DNA of 64,000 nucleotides from Salinibacterium sp. PAMC 21357 (GCF_000247645.1 NZ_AHWA01000004.1:930001-994000); one strand, 5' to 3'. Numbered from the stretch's first letter, positions 42,773 to 53,152 are shown. The notes: generated from the sequence alone by a model not told the origin. Numbers and translations are program-made.

Positions 42773-43665
42773 CGGGTGTCCACTCCCCGCGCCCCGCGCG
42801 GTTCGTCTGCGGTGCCATCCGCTGCTCCGCCGTGCAGCGCTTCGCGTACTTCTGTGACCATTTCGAAGAAGGATGACTCTTCACGCAAGTTATCGGAGCG
42901 GTCCTCGCGACCAGCAACTGCATTCAGTCGCATGGGCACGATCTGGCTAATTCGGCCAGGGCGAGGCGACATGACGACGACGCGGTCGGAGAGGAACACG
43001 GCTTCGGGAATCGAGTGCGTCACGAACACAACAGCAGCTCCGGTGTCGGCGGCAATGCGCACGAGATCGGTTTGCATCTTCTCGCGAGTCATTTCGTCGA
43101 GCGCACCGAACGGCTCATCCATCAGCAACAGTCGCGGCTGTTCGGCCAACGATCGCGCAATGGCTACCCGCTGCTGCATTCCGCCCGAGAGCTGGTCGGG
43201 AAACCGGTCGGCGAATTCTGTGAGACCAACCATGTCGAGCAGGTCGGCGACGCGAGCGCGACGAGCTGCGGATGCCACACCGTGCAATTCGAGCGGAAGC
43301 GCAACGTTCGCCGCCACCGTTCGCCACGGCAGCAAACCGGCCTGTTGGAACGCGATGCCGTAATCCTGGTCGAGTCGCGCCTGGGTTGTGGTCTTGCCGA
43401 ACACGGTTAGCTCGCCAGAAGTCGGGTCATCGAGGTCAGCGATGAGTCTCATGAGTGTTGACTTGCCACAGCCCGATGGGCCGATCAGGGAGACGAATTC
43501 CCCAGCCGAGACCGTGAGATCGATTGCTTCGAGGGCGTGGACCACACCGGTCGCGGTCTGAAACTGCTTGTTGACTCCGCGCACCGACACTGCCGCAGCA
43601 TCCATATCGCCTGCTGTCCGTTGCGCCTCAGTTAGTGCTGCGCTGTTTAGGATCTGGTCGCTCAT
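42769..43665 (-). CDS. ABC transporter ATP-binding protein (nitrate/taurine type)
   Basis: 298 residues. Walker A GPSGCGKST, Q-loop AFQQAGLLPWRTV, signature LSGGMQQRVAIARSL, Walker B LLLMDEPFGALD and switch His in FVTHSIPEAVFLSD, the TauB/SsuB pattern. The start at 43665 gives an ATGA overlap with the upstream permease gene (43662-43665); the longer open frame upstream is inside that gene. It has an unusual Ala/Gly/Asp-rich C-terminal tail. Confidence 0.9.
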   Translation of the reverse strand: MSDQILNSAALTEAQRTAGDMDAAAVSVRGVNKQFQTATGVVHALEAIDLTVSAGEFVSLIGPSGCGKSTLMRLIADLDDPTSGELTVFGKTTTQARLDQDYGIAFQQAGLLPWRTVAANVALPLELHGVASAARRARVADLLDMVGLTEFADRFPDQLSGGMQQRVAIARSLAEQPRLLLMDEPFGALDEMTREKMQTDLVRIAADTGAAVVFVTHSIPEAVFLSDRVVVMSPRPGRISQIVPMRLNAVAGREDRSDNLREESSFFEMVTEVREALHGGAADGTADEPRGARGVDTR

Positions 43666-44615
43666 GCGGCCTCCTCTGTTCGTCGGTAGTCCTTGAGAAT
43701 GATGCCGAGCAATGCCACCGAACCGGCCGCGACCAGTCCGAGAATGATGGCGCCGAAGATGGGTCCCCACGCTTTCTCAGGGTCACCGGATGCTTGGCCG
43801 GCAAATTGGATGAGCAGGCGACCGATGCCACCTTGAAGCCCGGTCGATACTTCAGCAACAACCGCGCCGATGACCGCATTCGCGGCTCCGAGTCGCAGGG
43901 CCGGCAAGAGGTACGGCACCGCAGCGGGAAAGCGCAGTTTTTTGAGCGTCGACCAATAGCCGGAGGCATAGGTCTCGAAGAGTTCCACGTGGATGCGGTC
44001 AGGAGACTGCAACCCTTTGAGCGCACCAACGGTGATCGGGAAGAACGCGAGGTAGCTCGCGATGAGCGCGACCGACATCCAGTCTTGCCATTCAAAGCTG
44101 CCGATCTCGACGCGTGATCCCCAACTCTTCACGACAGGCGCAAAGGCAATGAGGGGAACGGTTTGGCTGATCACGATCCACGGCAGCAGGCCGAATTCGG
44201 CCAGTCGCCAGCGCTGCATGAGCAGAGCAAAGCCGACTCCAACGACGACTCCAACGGCCCACCCTGCCGCGGCGATGCCGAGAGTGAGGAGTGCCGCAAG
44301 GGCTACGACAGCCCAGAGTGGAAGCGCACCGTCGGCTCGCGTTACGGGCTCGGCAAGTCGCACCATCATGTCCCACAGGTGAGGCATGGCCAGGTCGGTG
44401 GTTCGCGGAAGTACTCGAAGTTCGCCGATGAGCACGCCGTTGTCTGGACCGAAGAACTTGTAGCCCTCCCAGAGCAGCGCGATCGAAACGACCCCGGCGA
44501 TTCCCCAGAGGAAACCGGCCAGTAGCCGAGAGCGAGCCGGGTTGGCGACCGCGCCCGACGGTTTCTCGAGGCGGACGGCAACCTCCCCACGCTTATCGTT
44601 TCGGGTTGCCGTCAT
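43662..44615 (-). CDS. ABC transporter permease (second subunit)
   Basis: 317-residue permease related to the other subunit, with a longer N terminus and an extended first periplasmic loop (LLWEGYKFFGPDNGVLIGELRVLPRTTDLAMPHLWDMMVRLAEPV). The EAA-like loop is ELFETYASGYWSTLKKLRFPAAVPYLLPALRLGAANAVIGAVVAE. Two different permeases in one operon imply a heterodimeric channel. It follows the LLM gene by 4 bp. Confidence 0.9.
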   Translation of the reverse strand: MTATRNDKRGEVAVRLEKPSGAVANPARSRLLAGFLWGIAGVVSIALLWEGYKFFGPDNGVLIGELRVLPRTTDLAMPHLWDMMVRLAEPVTRADGALPLWAVVALAALLTLGIAAAGWAVGVVVGVGFALLMQRWRLAEFGLLPWIVISQTVPLIAFAPVVKSWGSRVEIGSFEWQDWMSVALIASYLAFFPITVGALKGLQSPDRIHVELFETYASGYWSTLKKLRFPAAVPYLLPALRLGAANAVIGAVVAEVSTGLQGGIGRLLIQFAGQASGDPEKAWGPIFGAIILGLVAAGSVALLGIILKDYRRTEEAA

Positions 44616-44619
44616 GTGC

Positions 44620-45636
44620 TTAGGCCTTCGCCGTCACGGTTTCGGTGAGAGCCGGGATTACCGTCTCGCCGTAGACCCGCATGGTCTCTTCTTTGTTGTC
44701 GTGCTGCAGGTAGCCGGCGAACTGATCGACACCAAGCTCGCGCAGTTTTTCGAGCTTCTCGATGTGCTGCTCAGCGGTTCCCATGATGCAGAACCGGTCG
44801 ACGATCTCGTCGGGCACAAAGGCCGCGTGCGTGTTGCCCGCTTGGCCGTGCTGGTTGTAGTCGTAGCCTTCGCGCTTCTCGATGTAGTCGGTGAGGGCCT
44901 TCGGTACGTCTCCATCAGAGCCGTACTTCTTGACGATGTCGGCGACGTGGTTTCCCACCATTCCGCCGAACCAGCGGCACTGGTCGCGCATGTGCTCGAT
45001 GTCGTCACCGATGTACATCGGCGCTGCGACACAGAACTTGATCGACATCGGGTCTCGCCCGACAGCCTCAGCAGCGTCGCGCACCTTCTTGATCATCCAG
45101 GCAGCAATGTCGAGGTCAGCGAGCTGCAGGATGAAGCCATCTCCGACTTCACCGGTGAGCTTGAGGGCCAGCGGGCCGTAGGCCGCAACCCACATCTCAA
45201 GCTCTGAGCCTTTGCTCCACGGCAACTGCAACTGTGCTCCGCCATATTCGACCGAACGCGAGTTCGCGAGTTCGCGGATGACGTGAATCGACTCCCGCAG
45301 ATCCTTCAACGTCGTGGGCTTGCCGTTAGTCACGCGCACCGCCGAGTCGCCGCGGCCAATGCCACAAACGGTGCGGTTGCCGTACATCTCGTTGAGGGTG
45401 GCGTACGTGGAGGCCGTGACCGTCCAATCACGGGTGGCCGGGTTGGTCACCATCGGTCCGACGATTACCTTGCGGGTCTCGGCCAAGATCTGGCTGTAGA
45501 TCACATAGGGCTCTTGCCACAGGATGTGCGAATCGAAGGTCCAGACGTAGGTGAAGCCGTGCGCCTCCGCGAGCTTCGCGAGTTGAACGGTTCGTGCTGA
45601 CGGCGGGTTGGTCTGAAGTACTGCTCCGAAGTCCAT
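44620..45636 (-). CDS. LLM-class flavin/F420-dependent oxidoreductase
   Basis: 338-residue luciferase-like TIM-barrel enzyme: MDFGAVLQTNPPSARTVQLAKLAEAHGFTYVWTFDSHI, VIVGPMVTNPATRDWTVTASTYATLNEMYGNRTVCGIGRGDSAVRV, and GEVGDGFILQLADLDIAAWMIKKV. It resembles the family sometimes listed as TIGR03842 (CPS_4043), whose cofactor may be FMN or F420. The start at 45636 was chosen over ATG 45648 because GAGGAG precedes it and it begins the family sequence. Placed between the hydantoinase and transporter genes, it may perform the first reduction or oxygenation of the imported ring (inference). Confidence 0.85.
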   Translation of the reverse strand: MDFGAVLQTNPPSARTVQLAKLAEAHGFTYVWTFDSHILWQEPYVIYSQILAETRKVIVGPMVTNPATRDWTVTASTYATLNEMYGNRTVCGIGRGDSAVRVTNGKPTTLKDLRESIHVIRELANSRSVEYGGAQLQLPWSKGSELEMWVAAYGPLALKLTGEVGDGFILQLADLDIAAWMIKKVRDAAEAVGRDPMSIKFCVAAPMYIGDDIEHMRDQCRWFGGMVGNHVADIVKKYGSDGDVPKALTDYIEKREGYDYNQHGQAGNTHAAFVPDEIVDRFCIMGTAEQHIEKLEKLRELGVDQFAGYLQHDNKEETMRVYGETVIPALTETVTAKA

Positions 45637-45670
45637 GGGGCTCCTCATTCGTGGTGGAAGGTCGGGAAAG

Positions 45671-45707
45671 TGCGGCGTCCGCTGGAGGTTAGCCAGCGGA
45701 TGCCGCA
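45671..45707 (-). other. Intercistronic hairpin between hydA and the LLM gene
   Basis: A 15-bp stem (TGCGGCGTCCGCTGG with CCAGCGGATGCCGCA, one G-T pair) and a 7-nt loop. No U-run follows, so it may act in mRNA processing, stability or partial termination inside the operon. Confidence 0.6.
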
Positions 45708-45717
45708 GCGGAACCGG

Positions 45718-47181
45718 TTAGGTCAGGTACTGAGTGAGGCCGCGCTTCATGAAGCGGCCATCGCCCTTCGTTCCGAGATATTGATCGCCATCGACAATGA
45801 CCTTGCCGCGCGAGATGACGGTGTCAACATGACCGTCGATCTCGAAGCCTTCCCAGGCAGCGTGGTCCATGTTCATGTGGTGCTTCTTGCCGGTGGGGTT
45901 GCCGTTATCGTCAATCGGCATACCGATCGACGTGTGGCCCTGCGGGTCGTAGATGACGATGTCGGCGTCGGCTCCGGGCTGGATGACACCCTTGCGTCCG
46001 TAGATACCGAACATACGAGCGGGGGTGGTGCTCGTCAGTTCAACCCATCGCTCGAGCGTGAGCTCGCCGGTGACAACACCTTGATACATGAGGTCCATGC
46101 GGTGTTCGACGGTTCCCATGCCGTTGGGGATCTTGCGGAAGTCCGCAAGGCCCAACTCTTTTTGGTCCTTCATGCAGAACGGGCAGTGGTCGGTGGAGAC
46201 CATCTGCACATCGTTGGTGCGCAGCGACTGCCACATGGCATCCTGATGACCCTCTTCGCGCGAACGAAGCGGAGTCGAGCACACCCACTTGGCGCCTTCG
46301 AAGTGACCGTACTGCTCACTCTGCGCGCCGAGCTGTTCTTCGAGGCTCAAGTAGAGGTACTGCGGGCACGTCTCAGCGAAGACATTCTGACCACGGTCAC
46401 GAGCGGTGGCGATCTGTTCGACCGCTTGCTTCGCACTGACGTGAACGATGTAGAGCGGGGCGCCGGTGAGCTTCGCGAGCATGATTGCTCGGTGAGTGGC
46501 TTCCTCTTCCATCTCCCAGGCACGAGCAACACCGTGATAGTACGGGTCGGTCTTGCCCTGCTCCACGAGCTGCTCGGCAAGGACGTCGATGACCGGGCCG
46601 TTCTCGGCGTGCATCATCGTCATCAAGCCGGTGTCGCGAGAGACCTGCATTGCCTTGAGGATCTGTGCGTCATCCGAGTAGAAAACGCCCGGATACGCCA
46701 TGAACATCTTGAAGCTTGTGATGCCCTCGTCTGGCAGCTTCTCCATCGCCTTCAGCGACTCCGGAGTGACGTCGCCAACAATCTGGTGAAAGCCGTAGTC
46801 GATCGCGCAGTTGCCCGAGGCTTTGCCGTGCCATGCAGCGAGTGAATCTTGGATGCGCTCGCCAAAAGTCTGCACTGCGAAGTCGATGATCGAGGTCGTG
46901 CCGCCCCACGCCGCAGCGCGAGTGCCCGTCTCGAAGGTGTCGATTGCCGCGGTGCCGCCGAAGGGCAGCTCCATGTGCGTGTGGGCGTCGATGCCACCAG
47001 GAATGACGTACTTTCCCGTGGCATCAATGACCTTGTCGACGGATGCCGCAATGTCGGTTCCAAAAAGCGTGCTGCCGGGTGACAGCACAGCCTTGATTAC
47101 TTCGCCGTCGATCAGTACGTCAGCGGGGGCGCGCCCCGTTGAGCTGACAACTGTTCCGCCGGAAATGAGAGTGGTGGCCAT
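45718..47181 (-). CDS. hydA: Dihydropyrimidinase/D-hydantoinase
   Basis: 487-residue cyclic amidohydrolase with a binuclear metal centre: HxH in IDAHTHMEL (His67, His69), the carbamylated lysine in TSFKMFMAYPG (Lys158), His191 in MMHAEN, His247 in VHVSA, and the catalytic Asp331 in STDHCPF. It opens dihydropyrimidine or hydantoin rings to N-carbamoyl amino acids. The adjacent upstream gene encodes the amidohydrolase that would remove the carbamoyl group. Full length for the family. The annotated ATG has AGGAGCGAATC upstream. Confidence 0.92.
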   Translation of the reverse strand: MATTLISGGTVVSSTGRAPADVLIDGEVIKAVLSPGSTLFGTDIAASVDKVIDATGKYVIPGGIDAHTHMELPFGGTAAIDTFETGTRAAAWGGTTSIIDFAVQTFGERIQDSLAAWHGKASGNCAIDYGFHQIVGDVTPESLKAMEKLPDEGITSFKMFMAYPGVFYSDDAQILKAMQVSRDTGLMTMMHAENGPVIDVLAEQLVEQGKTDPYYHGVARAWEMEEEATHRAIMLAKLTGAPLYIVHVSAKQAVEQIATARDRGQNVFAETCPQYLYLSLEEQLGAQSEQYGHFEGAKWVCSTPLRSREEGHQDAMWQSLRTNDVQMVSTDHCPFCMKDQKELGLADFRKIPNGMGTVEHRMDLMYQGVVTGELTLERWVELTSTTPARMFGIYGRKGVIQPGADADIVIYDPQGHTSIGMPIDDNGNPTGKKHHMNMDHAAWEGFEIDGHVDTVISRGKVIVDGDQYLGTKGDGRFMKRGLTQYLT

Positions 47182-47216
47182 GATTCGCTCCTCTGCGATG
47201 TCGTGTGCCTACTGTT

Positions 47217-47241
47217 CCCCAGGCGCCAAGACAGCCTGGGG
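47217..47241 (-). other. Intercistronic hairpin between the amidohydrolase gene and hydA
   Basis: Perfect 8-bp stem CCCCAGGC/GCCTGGGG with a 9-nt loop in the 73-bp gap. No U-run; possible processing or attenuation element. Confidence 0.5.
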
Positions 47242-47254
47242 CTGACGTTGTTGC

Positions 47255-48100
47255 TTACTTAGGGATCGACAGGTAGGCGTCGGGGCGACGGTCGCGGTAG
47301 AACTGCCAGTCGTCGCGCATCTCCTGCACGAGGTCCATGTCGAGGTCGCGAATCATGATCTCTTCGTCGGTGCCCGAGCCACGCTCGCCGACGAAGTTTC
47401 CGCGGGGGTCGATGACCTGGCTGGTGCCGTAGAAGTCAACGGCTTCGTCGCCGTACTCGTTGTCTTCGAGGCCGACACGGTTGGGCTGAAGCACGAAGTA
47501 GCCATTGGCCACTGCTGCTGCGGGGCCTTCAACCTCCCACAGGCGGTTGGAGAGCCCGGGCTTCGTAGCGTTGGGGTTGAAGACAATTTCTGCACCGTTG
47601 AGGCCGAGCTCGCGCCATCCCTCAGGGAAGTGGCGGTCGTAACAAATGTGAACGCCAACCTTGCCGACGGCGGTGTTGAACATCGGGAACCCGAGGTTGC
47701 CGGGGGTGAAGTAGAACTTCTCCCAGAACTTGTCGAGGTGAGGAATGTGATGCTTGCGGTATGAACCGAGGTTCGTGCCATCCGAATCGACAACGACGGC
47801 GGTGTTGTAGTAAACACCCGTCATTGCTTCTTCGTAGATCGGCAGAATCATGACCATGTCGAGCTCTTTAGCGAGCGCCTGAAAACGCTTAACGATCGGG
47901 CCATCAACGGGCTCGGCGTAGCGGTAATACTTCTTGTCTTGAGTGATTCCGAAGTAAGGGCCGTAAAAAAGCTCCTGGAAGCAGATGATCTGGGCGCCTT
48001 GATCCTTAGCATCACGAGCGAACTGCTCGTGCTTCTGAATCATCGACTCCTTGTCGCCTGTCCAAGTGGTCTGAGTGATTGCTGCGCGAACTGTCGTCAT
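47255..48100 (-). CDS. Nitrilase-family N-carbamoyl amidohydrolase (beta-ureidopropionase type)
   Basis: 281-residue nitrilase-superfamily enzyme. The Glu-Lys-Cys triad is visible as Glu43 in QELFYG, Lys116 in YRKHHIP, and Cys153 in HICYDRHFPEG. It would hydrolyse N-carbamoyl-beta-alanine (or a related N-carbamoyl amino acid) to the amino acid, CO2 and ammonia. The start at 48100 was chosen because AGGAGGCACC precedes it and the family sequence begins there; the frame is open further upstream. It is the first gene of the hydA/LLM/ABC operon. Confidence 0.9.
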   Translation of the reverse strand: MTTVRAAITQTTWTGDKESMIQKHEQFARDAKDQGAQIICFQELFYGPYFGITQDKKYYRYAEPVDGPIVKRFQALAKELDMVMILPIYEEAMTGVYYNTAVVVDSDGTNLGSYRKHHIPHLDKFWEKFYFTPGNLGFPMFNTAVGKVGVHICYDRHFPEGWRELGLNGAEIVFNPNATKPGLSNRLWEVEGPAAAVANGYFVLQPNRVGLEDNEYGDEAVDFYGTSQVIDPRGNFVGERGSGTDEEIMIRDLDMDLVQEMRDDWQFYRDRRPDAYLSIPK

Positions 48101-48309
48101 GGTGCCTCCTGCGTTATCGGCGTCGTTGCCTTCAGCGATGAGCTGAGAGAATGACGCGCGAACGGGAACTATCCCCGTTCGTTCATTCTCCAACCCCATC
48201 GTTTCCATCGTGTGTTGCATAGATGACGTTGTGGTTACTCATCATGTCCCTGTCTGCACGAAGAGGCAATGCTCATTTGTGCTGATGAGACCATATTGGC
48301 CAAAATTGT

Positions 48310-48325
48310 TTATGCAATTGCACAA
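48310..48325. promoter_or_regulatory. Palindrome in the AT-rich region between the catabolic operon and DUF2071
   Basis: TGCAATTGCA (48313-48322) is perfect and extends with one mismatch to TTATGCAATTGCACAA. The surrounding 60 bp is AT-rich, unlike the rest of the window. It lies about 210 bp upstream of the amidohydrolase start and just downstream of the DUF2071 stop. A regulator site is plausible but unproven. Confidence 0.4.
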
Positions 48326-48340
48326 TAATTCGCCAAATGA

Positions 48341-49126
48341 TTAGGACGAACCCTCTGAAGTCCAGACCGGGCGTGCCTGAAACGAACGAACGCGCAGTGG
48401 CTGCTGTGCCGCCGCAAACACCGTAGTCACCGCGCTCGCGTACATCACCGAGTCCGGCGCACGATCCGCCAGCCCCTCAAAACCGGCCGCCGCGAGCAGC
48501 CCATCCTGTAGGTGGACCACTTCAGCAGGCTGCAGCGGCCACGGCTCGTGGAGATTGCGACAGTAGATCGTGCGTCCACCGTGAGTCTCGTGAAAACCCC
48601 AGCGCGCCGTCAAAAACCGCGCAAGAGGGTCAGCCGCGAGCGCAACACTGGCGGCCCGATCGTCGATCGGTCGCACAATGATGTGGGACGCGGCATCCGG
48701 TCGACCGTACCGTCGAGTTTTATAAGCGATCTGCCCGTCACGCTGCCCGATCTTCATCGATGCCCACTGGTAGGGCAAGCCAAACGCGGCGCGCGCGGTG
48801 AGCACCGGAATCAAGTGCGAGGCCTCGAGCGAGAGAAAAACCACACCTCGGCGACCGTCAGCATCGATCGAATACAGCCGCACGTTGACCTCGGGAAAAT
48901 CACCGAGCCACGGGATGCTTGGCCCACCAAAAAAGGAACTTTGCGACATCTGAAACGCGATGAGTCCGACCCACGTGCTGCCGTCGATCGTGTCAGGACG
49001 GCACCCGGCAGGCAGGTGCGGAGCGACGATAGCGGGATCGACTTTCCAGTGCAGAAACGTGACTTCGCTCCAGCGCTGCCGCAGAACGGCGGAGCTGGTC
49101 AGGGGAGGCGCTTCAGCGGGAATCAT
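48341..49126 (-). CDS. DUF2071 (YqjF-like) protein
   Basis: 261 residues of the DUF2071 family (acetoacetate decarboxylase-like fold): LRQRWSEVTFLHWKVDPAIVAPHLPAGCRPDTIDGSTWVGLIAFQMSQSSFFGGP, FPEVNVRLYSIDADGRRGVVFLSLEASH, and LPYQWASMKIGQRDG. Function unsettled. It is co-directional with and 13 bp downstream of hspR, so it may be the last gene of the heat-shock operon. Confidence 0.85.
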   Translation of the reverse strand: MIPAEAPPLTSSAVLRQRWSEVTFLHWKVDPAIVAPHLPAGCRPDTIDGSTWVGLIAFQMSQSSFFGGPSIPWLGDFPEVNVRLYSIDADGRRGVVFLSLEASHLIPVLTARAAFGLPYQWASMKIGQRDGQIAYKTRRYGRPDAASHIIVRPIDDRAASVALAADPLARFLTARWGFHETHGGRTIYCRNLHEPWPLQPAEVVHLQDGLLAAAGFEGLADRAPDSVMYASAVTTVFAAAQQPLRVRSFQARPVWTSEGSS

Positions 49127-49139
49127 CGCACTAGTGACA

Positions 49140-49574
49140 TCAGCGGGGCAGTTGGTTGTCGCGTTTAGTGAAGGGGCGCCACAACACGACCTGGTCGGTG
49201 CGTTCGCCTCTAGTTCCGGCTCTCAGCGAGATAACTTCGCCGGCGGCACCGGCCGCAAATACCCGTCGGCCGGGCTTGGCGAGCAGTTCATCCGCCAGCG
49301 CAGCCTCTAGCTCATGCACTCGCGAACTCAACTCGGCCACCCGATTTTCAAGATCGAGAATGCGTTTGATGCCTTCAAGGTTGAGGCCTTCAGCGCCGAG
49401 CGCGGCAATCTCTCGCAACTGCATCACATCGCGCATGGAATAGCGCCGCGACCGACCGCTGGTTCTCGTGGGAGACACGAGACCCAGACGGTCGTACTGT
49501 CGCAGCGTCTGCGGATGCATGCCCGCCAGCTCTGCCGCGACGGCAATAGCAAAAGCGGGCGTGGACTCATCCAT
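49140..49574 (-). CDS. hspR: HspR, MerR-type heat-shock repressor
   Basis: 144-residue MerR-family regulator: IAVAAELAGMHPQTLRQYDRLGLVSPTRTSGRSRRYSMRDVMQLREI, a coiled-coil linker (NRVAELSSRVHELEAALADEL) and a C-terminal tail. In actinobacteria HspR represses the dnaK operon by binding HAIR elements with DnaK as co-repressor. It is encoded 5 bp after dnaJ, the normal order, and HAIR-like repeats occur upstream of dnaK (53153-53173 and 53216-53236). Confidence 0.93.
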   Translation of the reverse strand: MDESTPAFAIAVAAELAGMHPQTLRQYDRLGLVSPTRTSGRSRRYSMRDVMQLREIAALGAEGLNLEGIKRILDLENRVAELSSRVHELEAALADELLAKPGRRVFAAGAAGEVISLRAGTRGERTDQVVLWRPFTKRDNQLPR

Positions 49575-49579
49575 TGGTG

Positions 49580-50575
49580 CTACCTCCTGGCTTTAGCCAT
49601 CAGGTCATCCCGCGGGTTTTCCGCGGGCATTGCTGACGTAAACGCTTCAAGGTGCTCACGGGCGGAGTCAGGGATATGGCTCGGCACTGCCACTTGAACT
49701 TCGGCGAGCAGATCTCCGGTCGCTTTTGTCGTGGCAACGCCGCGGCCTTTGACGCGCAACACGCGCCCGCTGGGAGTTCCGGCGGCAACCTTCAGCTTCA
49801 CCGGCGCACCATTTAAGGTGGGAACCTCAATAGTGGCGCCGAGTACAGCCTCGGCAAAGGTCACCGGAACAAGAACGCGCAAGTTAATGCCGTCACGCTC
49901 AAATACCGGATGCTTGCGAACCGTTACCGTCAAAACCAGATCTCCGGCTTCCCCGCCGTTCGGACTCGGCTCCCCTTTAGCCTTGAGACGGATCTTTTGC
50001 CCGTCGCTGACTCCTGCAGGAATCTTGACGTTCATCGGACGACCGCCGGCCGGCTGCAGTTTGATCGTTTCGCCATTGATCGCGGTAACGAAATCAAGCG
50101 TGGTGTTCGCGGCTAAGTCGCGGCCCTTCGCGGGGCCCCCACGAAAACCGGGACCGCCGCCAGGACCAGCCTGGCCACCGAACATGCCACCGAGGAGGTC
50201 CTCAAAGCTGGCACCCTGCTGCCCGCCGCCGTAGCGCTGACCAGCACCGCCGCCAGCTCCGCCACCGAACATGCCACCGAAGACATCCTCGAAGCCGCCA
50301 GCTTGACCGCCTTGGCCGCCCGCTTGAAAGCGAGCACCGGAACCCATAGCTCGAACCTGATCGTATTCTTTACGCTGTTCAGGATCGGAAAGCACCGAGT
50401 GCGCTTCACTAATTTCTTTGAAGCGCGACTCGGCTTTCGGATTATCCGGATTGGAGTCCGGATGAAACTGGCGCGCGAGTTTACGATAGGTCTTTTTTAG
50501 TTCAGGGGCCGAGATATCTTTCGATACCCCGAGCACCTTGTAGAAGTCCTTATCGAACCAATCTTGGCTAGCCAC
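49580..50575 (-). CDS. dnaJ: DnaJ co-chaperone
   Basis: 331 residues. J domain (about 8-75) with HPD in RQFHPDSNPD, a long Gly/Phe-rich region (about 80-155), then two C-terminal peptide-binding domains (about 155-320, including VKIPAGVSDGQKIRLKAKGE). The zinc-finger Cys motifs (CxxCxGxG) are absent, so this is a type II (CbpA/DnaJ1-like) J protein. It stimulates DnaK ATPase activity. It is encoded 17 bp after grpE. Confidence 0.93.
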   Translation of the reverse strand: MASQDWFDKDFYKVLGVSKDISAPELKKTYRKLARQFHPDSNPDNPKAESRFKEISEAHSVLSDPEQRKEYDQVRAMGSGARFQAGGQGGQAGGFEDVFGGMFGGGAGGGAGQRYGGGQQGASFEDLLGGMFGGQAGPGGGPGFRGGPAKGRDLAANTTLDFVTAINGETIKLQPAGGRPMNVKIPAGVSDGQKIRLKAKGEPSPNGGEAGDLVLTVTVRKHPVFERDGINLRVLVPVTFAEAVLGATIEVPTLNGAPVKLKVAAGTPSGRVLRVKGRGVATTKATGDLLAEVQVAVPSHIPDSAREHLEAFTSAMPAENPRDDLMAKARR

Positions 50576-50592
50576 TACACGCCACCCCCGGC

Positions 50593-51248
50593 TTATTCAG
50601 TGGGGCCAGAGACAGCAACCTTCGCGGCACGCACAACGCGCTCACCAAGAATGTAGCCAGGCTCGATCACGTCAGCAATCGTGTTCTCGGTTGCCTCCGG
50701 ATCGTTCAGGTGCACAACGGCTTCGTGGAAAGCAGGATCAAAACGCTCACCCTTCTCACCAATCTTGCGCATACCGAATCGCTCGAAACTCGACTTAATC
50801 TTCTGAGACACCAAAGCCAATGGCGTTCCTTCGACGAGATCGCCGTGCTTGTCAGCACGATCGAGGTCATCGAGGGCCGGCAGCATTGAGCGCACCACAT
50901 CAGCGATGACAGCTTCACGGTTGGCAACCCGATCACGCTCAACGCGCGTGCGGAAGTTCACCAGCTCAGCCTGAGCTCGCAACATCTGATCGCGCATCTC
51001 GGCAACGAGGTCGCGGCTGGCGTCATCGAGAAGCTTCTGATCTTCCGGGCTCAACGCCGACTCCTCACCATCGTCACTCGCTTCGTCATCGATCAGGGCG
51101 TCGACCGTTTCGTCGACAGCTTCCGTGCCGTCAGCGGGTTGCCCCTCGGCTGCCGCAGAGTTCTCTGCAGCAGCCGAGTCGGCAGCACCGGCGTCGCCAG
51201 CATCTGGTTCGCCGTGATTTCGTCGCGGTTCTTGTTTTTGTCAGCCAT
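50593..51248 (-). CDS. grpE: GrpE nucleotide exchange factor, with apparent frameshift near its 5' end
   Basis: The conserved core starts at LSPEDQKLLDDASRDLVAEM and runs through LRAQAELVNFRTRVERDR and ALDDLDRADKHGDL to GYILGERVVRAAKVAVSGP. The acidic N-terminal tail is continuous upstream in the same frame (about 50 codons) but has no start codon before a TGA. An ATG at 51248, right after the dnaK stop, reads MADKNKNRDE and joins the tail if one A is restored in the GAAAT run at about 51217-51221, giving 218 residues. An alternative start at TTG 51054 would omit the tail. GrpE releases ADP from DnaK. A loss in this gene would be harmful, so sequencing error is likely. Confidence 0.85.
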
Positions 51249-53117
<1,869 letters not shown>

Positions 53118-53152
53118 GTGCTCTTACTCCTTTAAGCGTTTGGGTGTGCGAA

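Noticed and set aside
45670-46845. Long open frame antisense to the hydantoinase gene
   Set aside because: The metal-binding motifs place the real gene on the minus strand; this frame is a codon-bias shadow.
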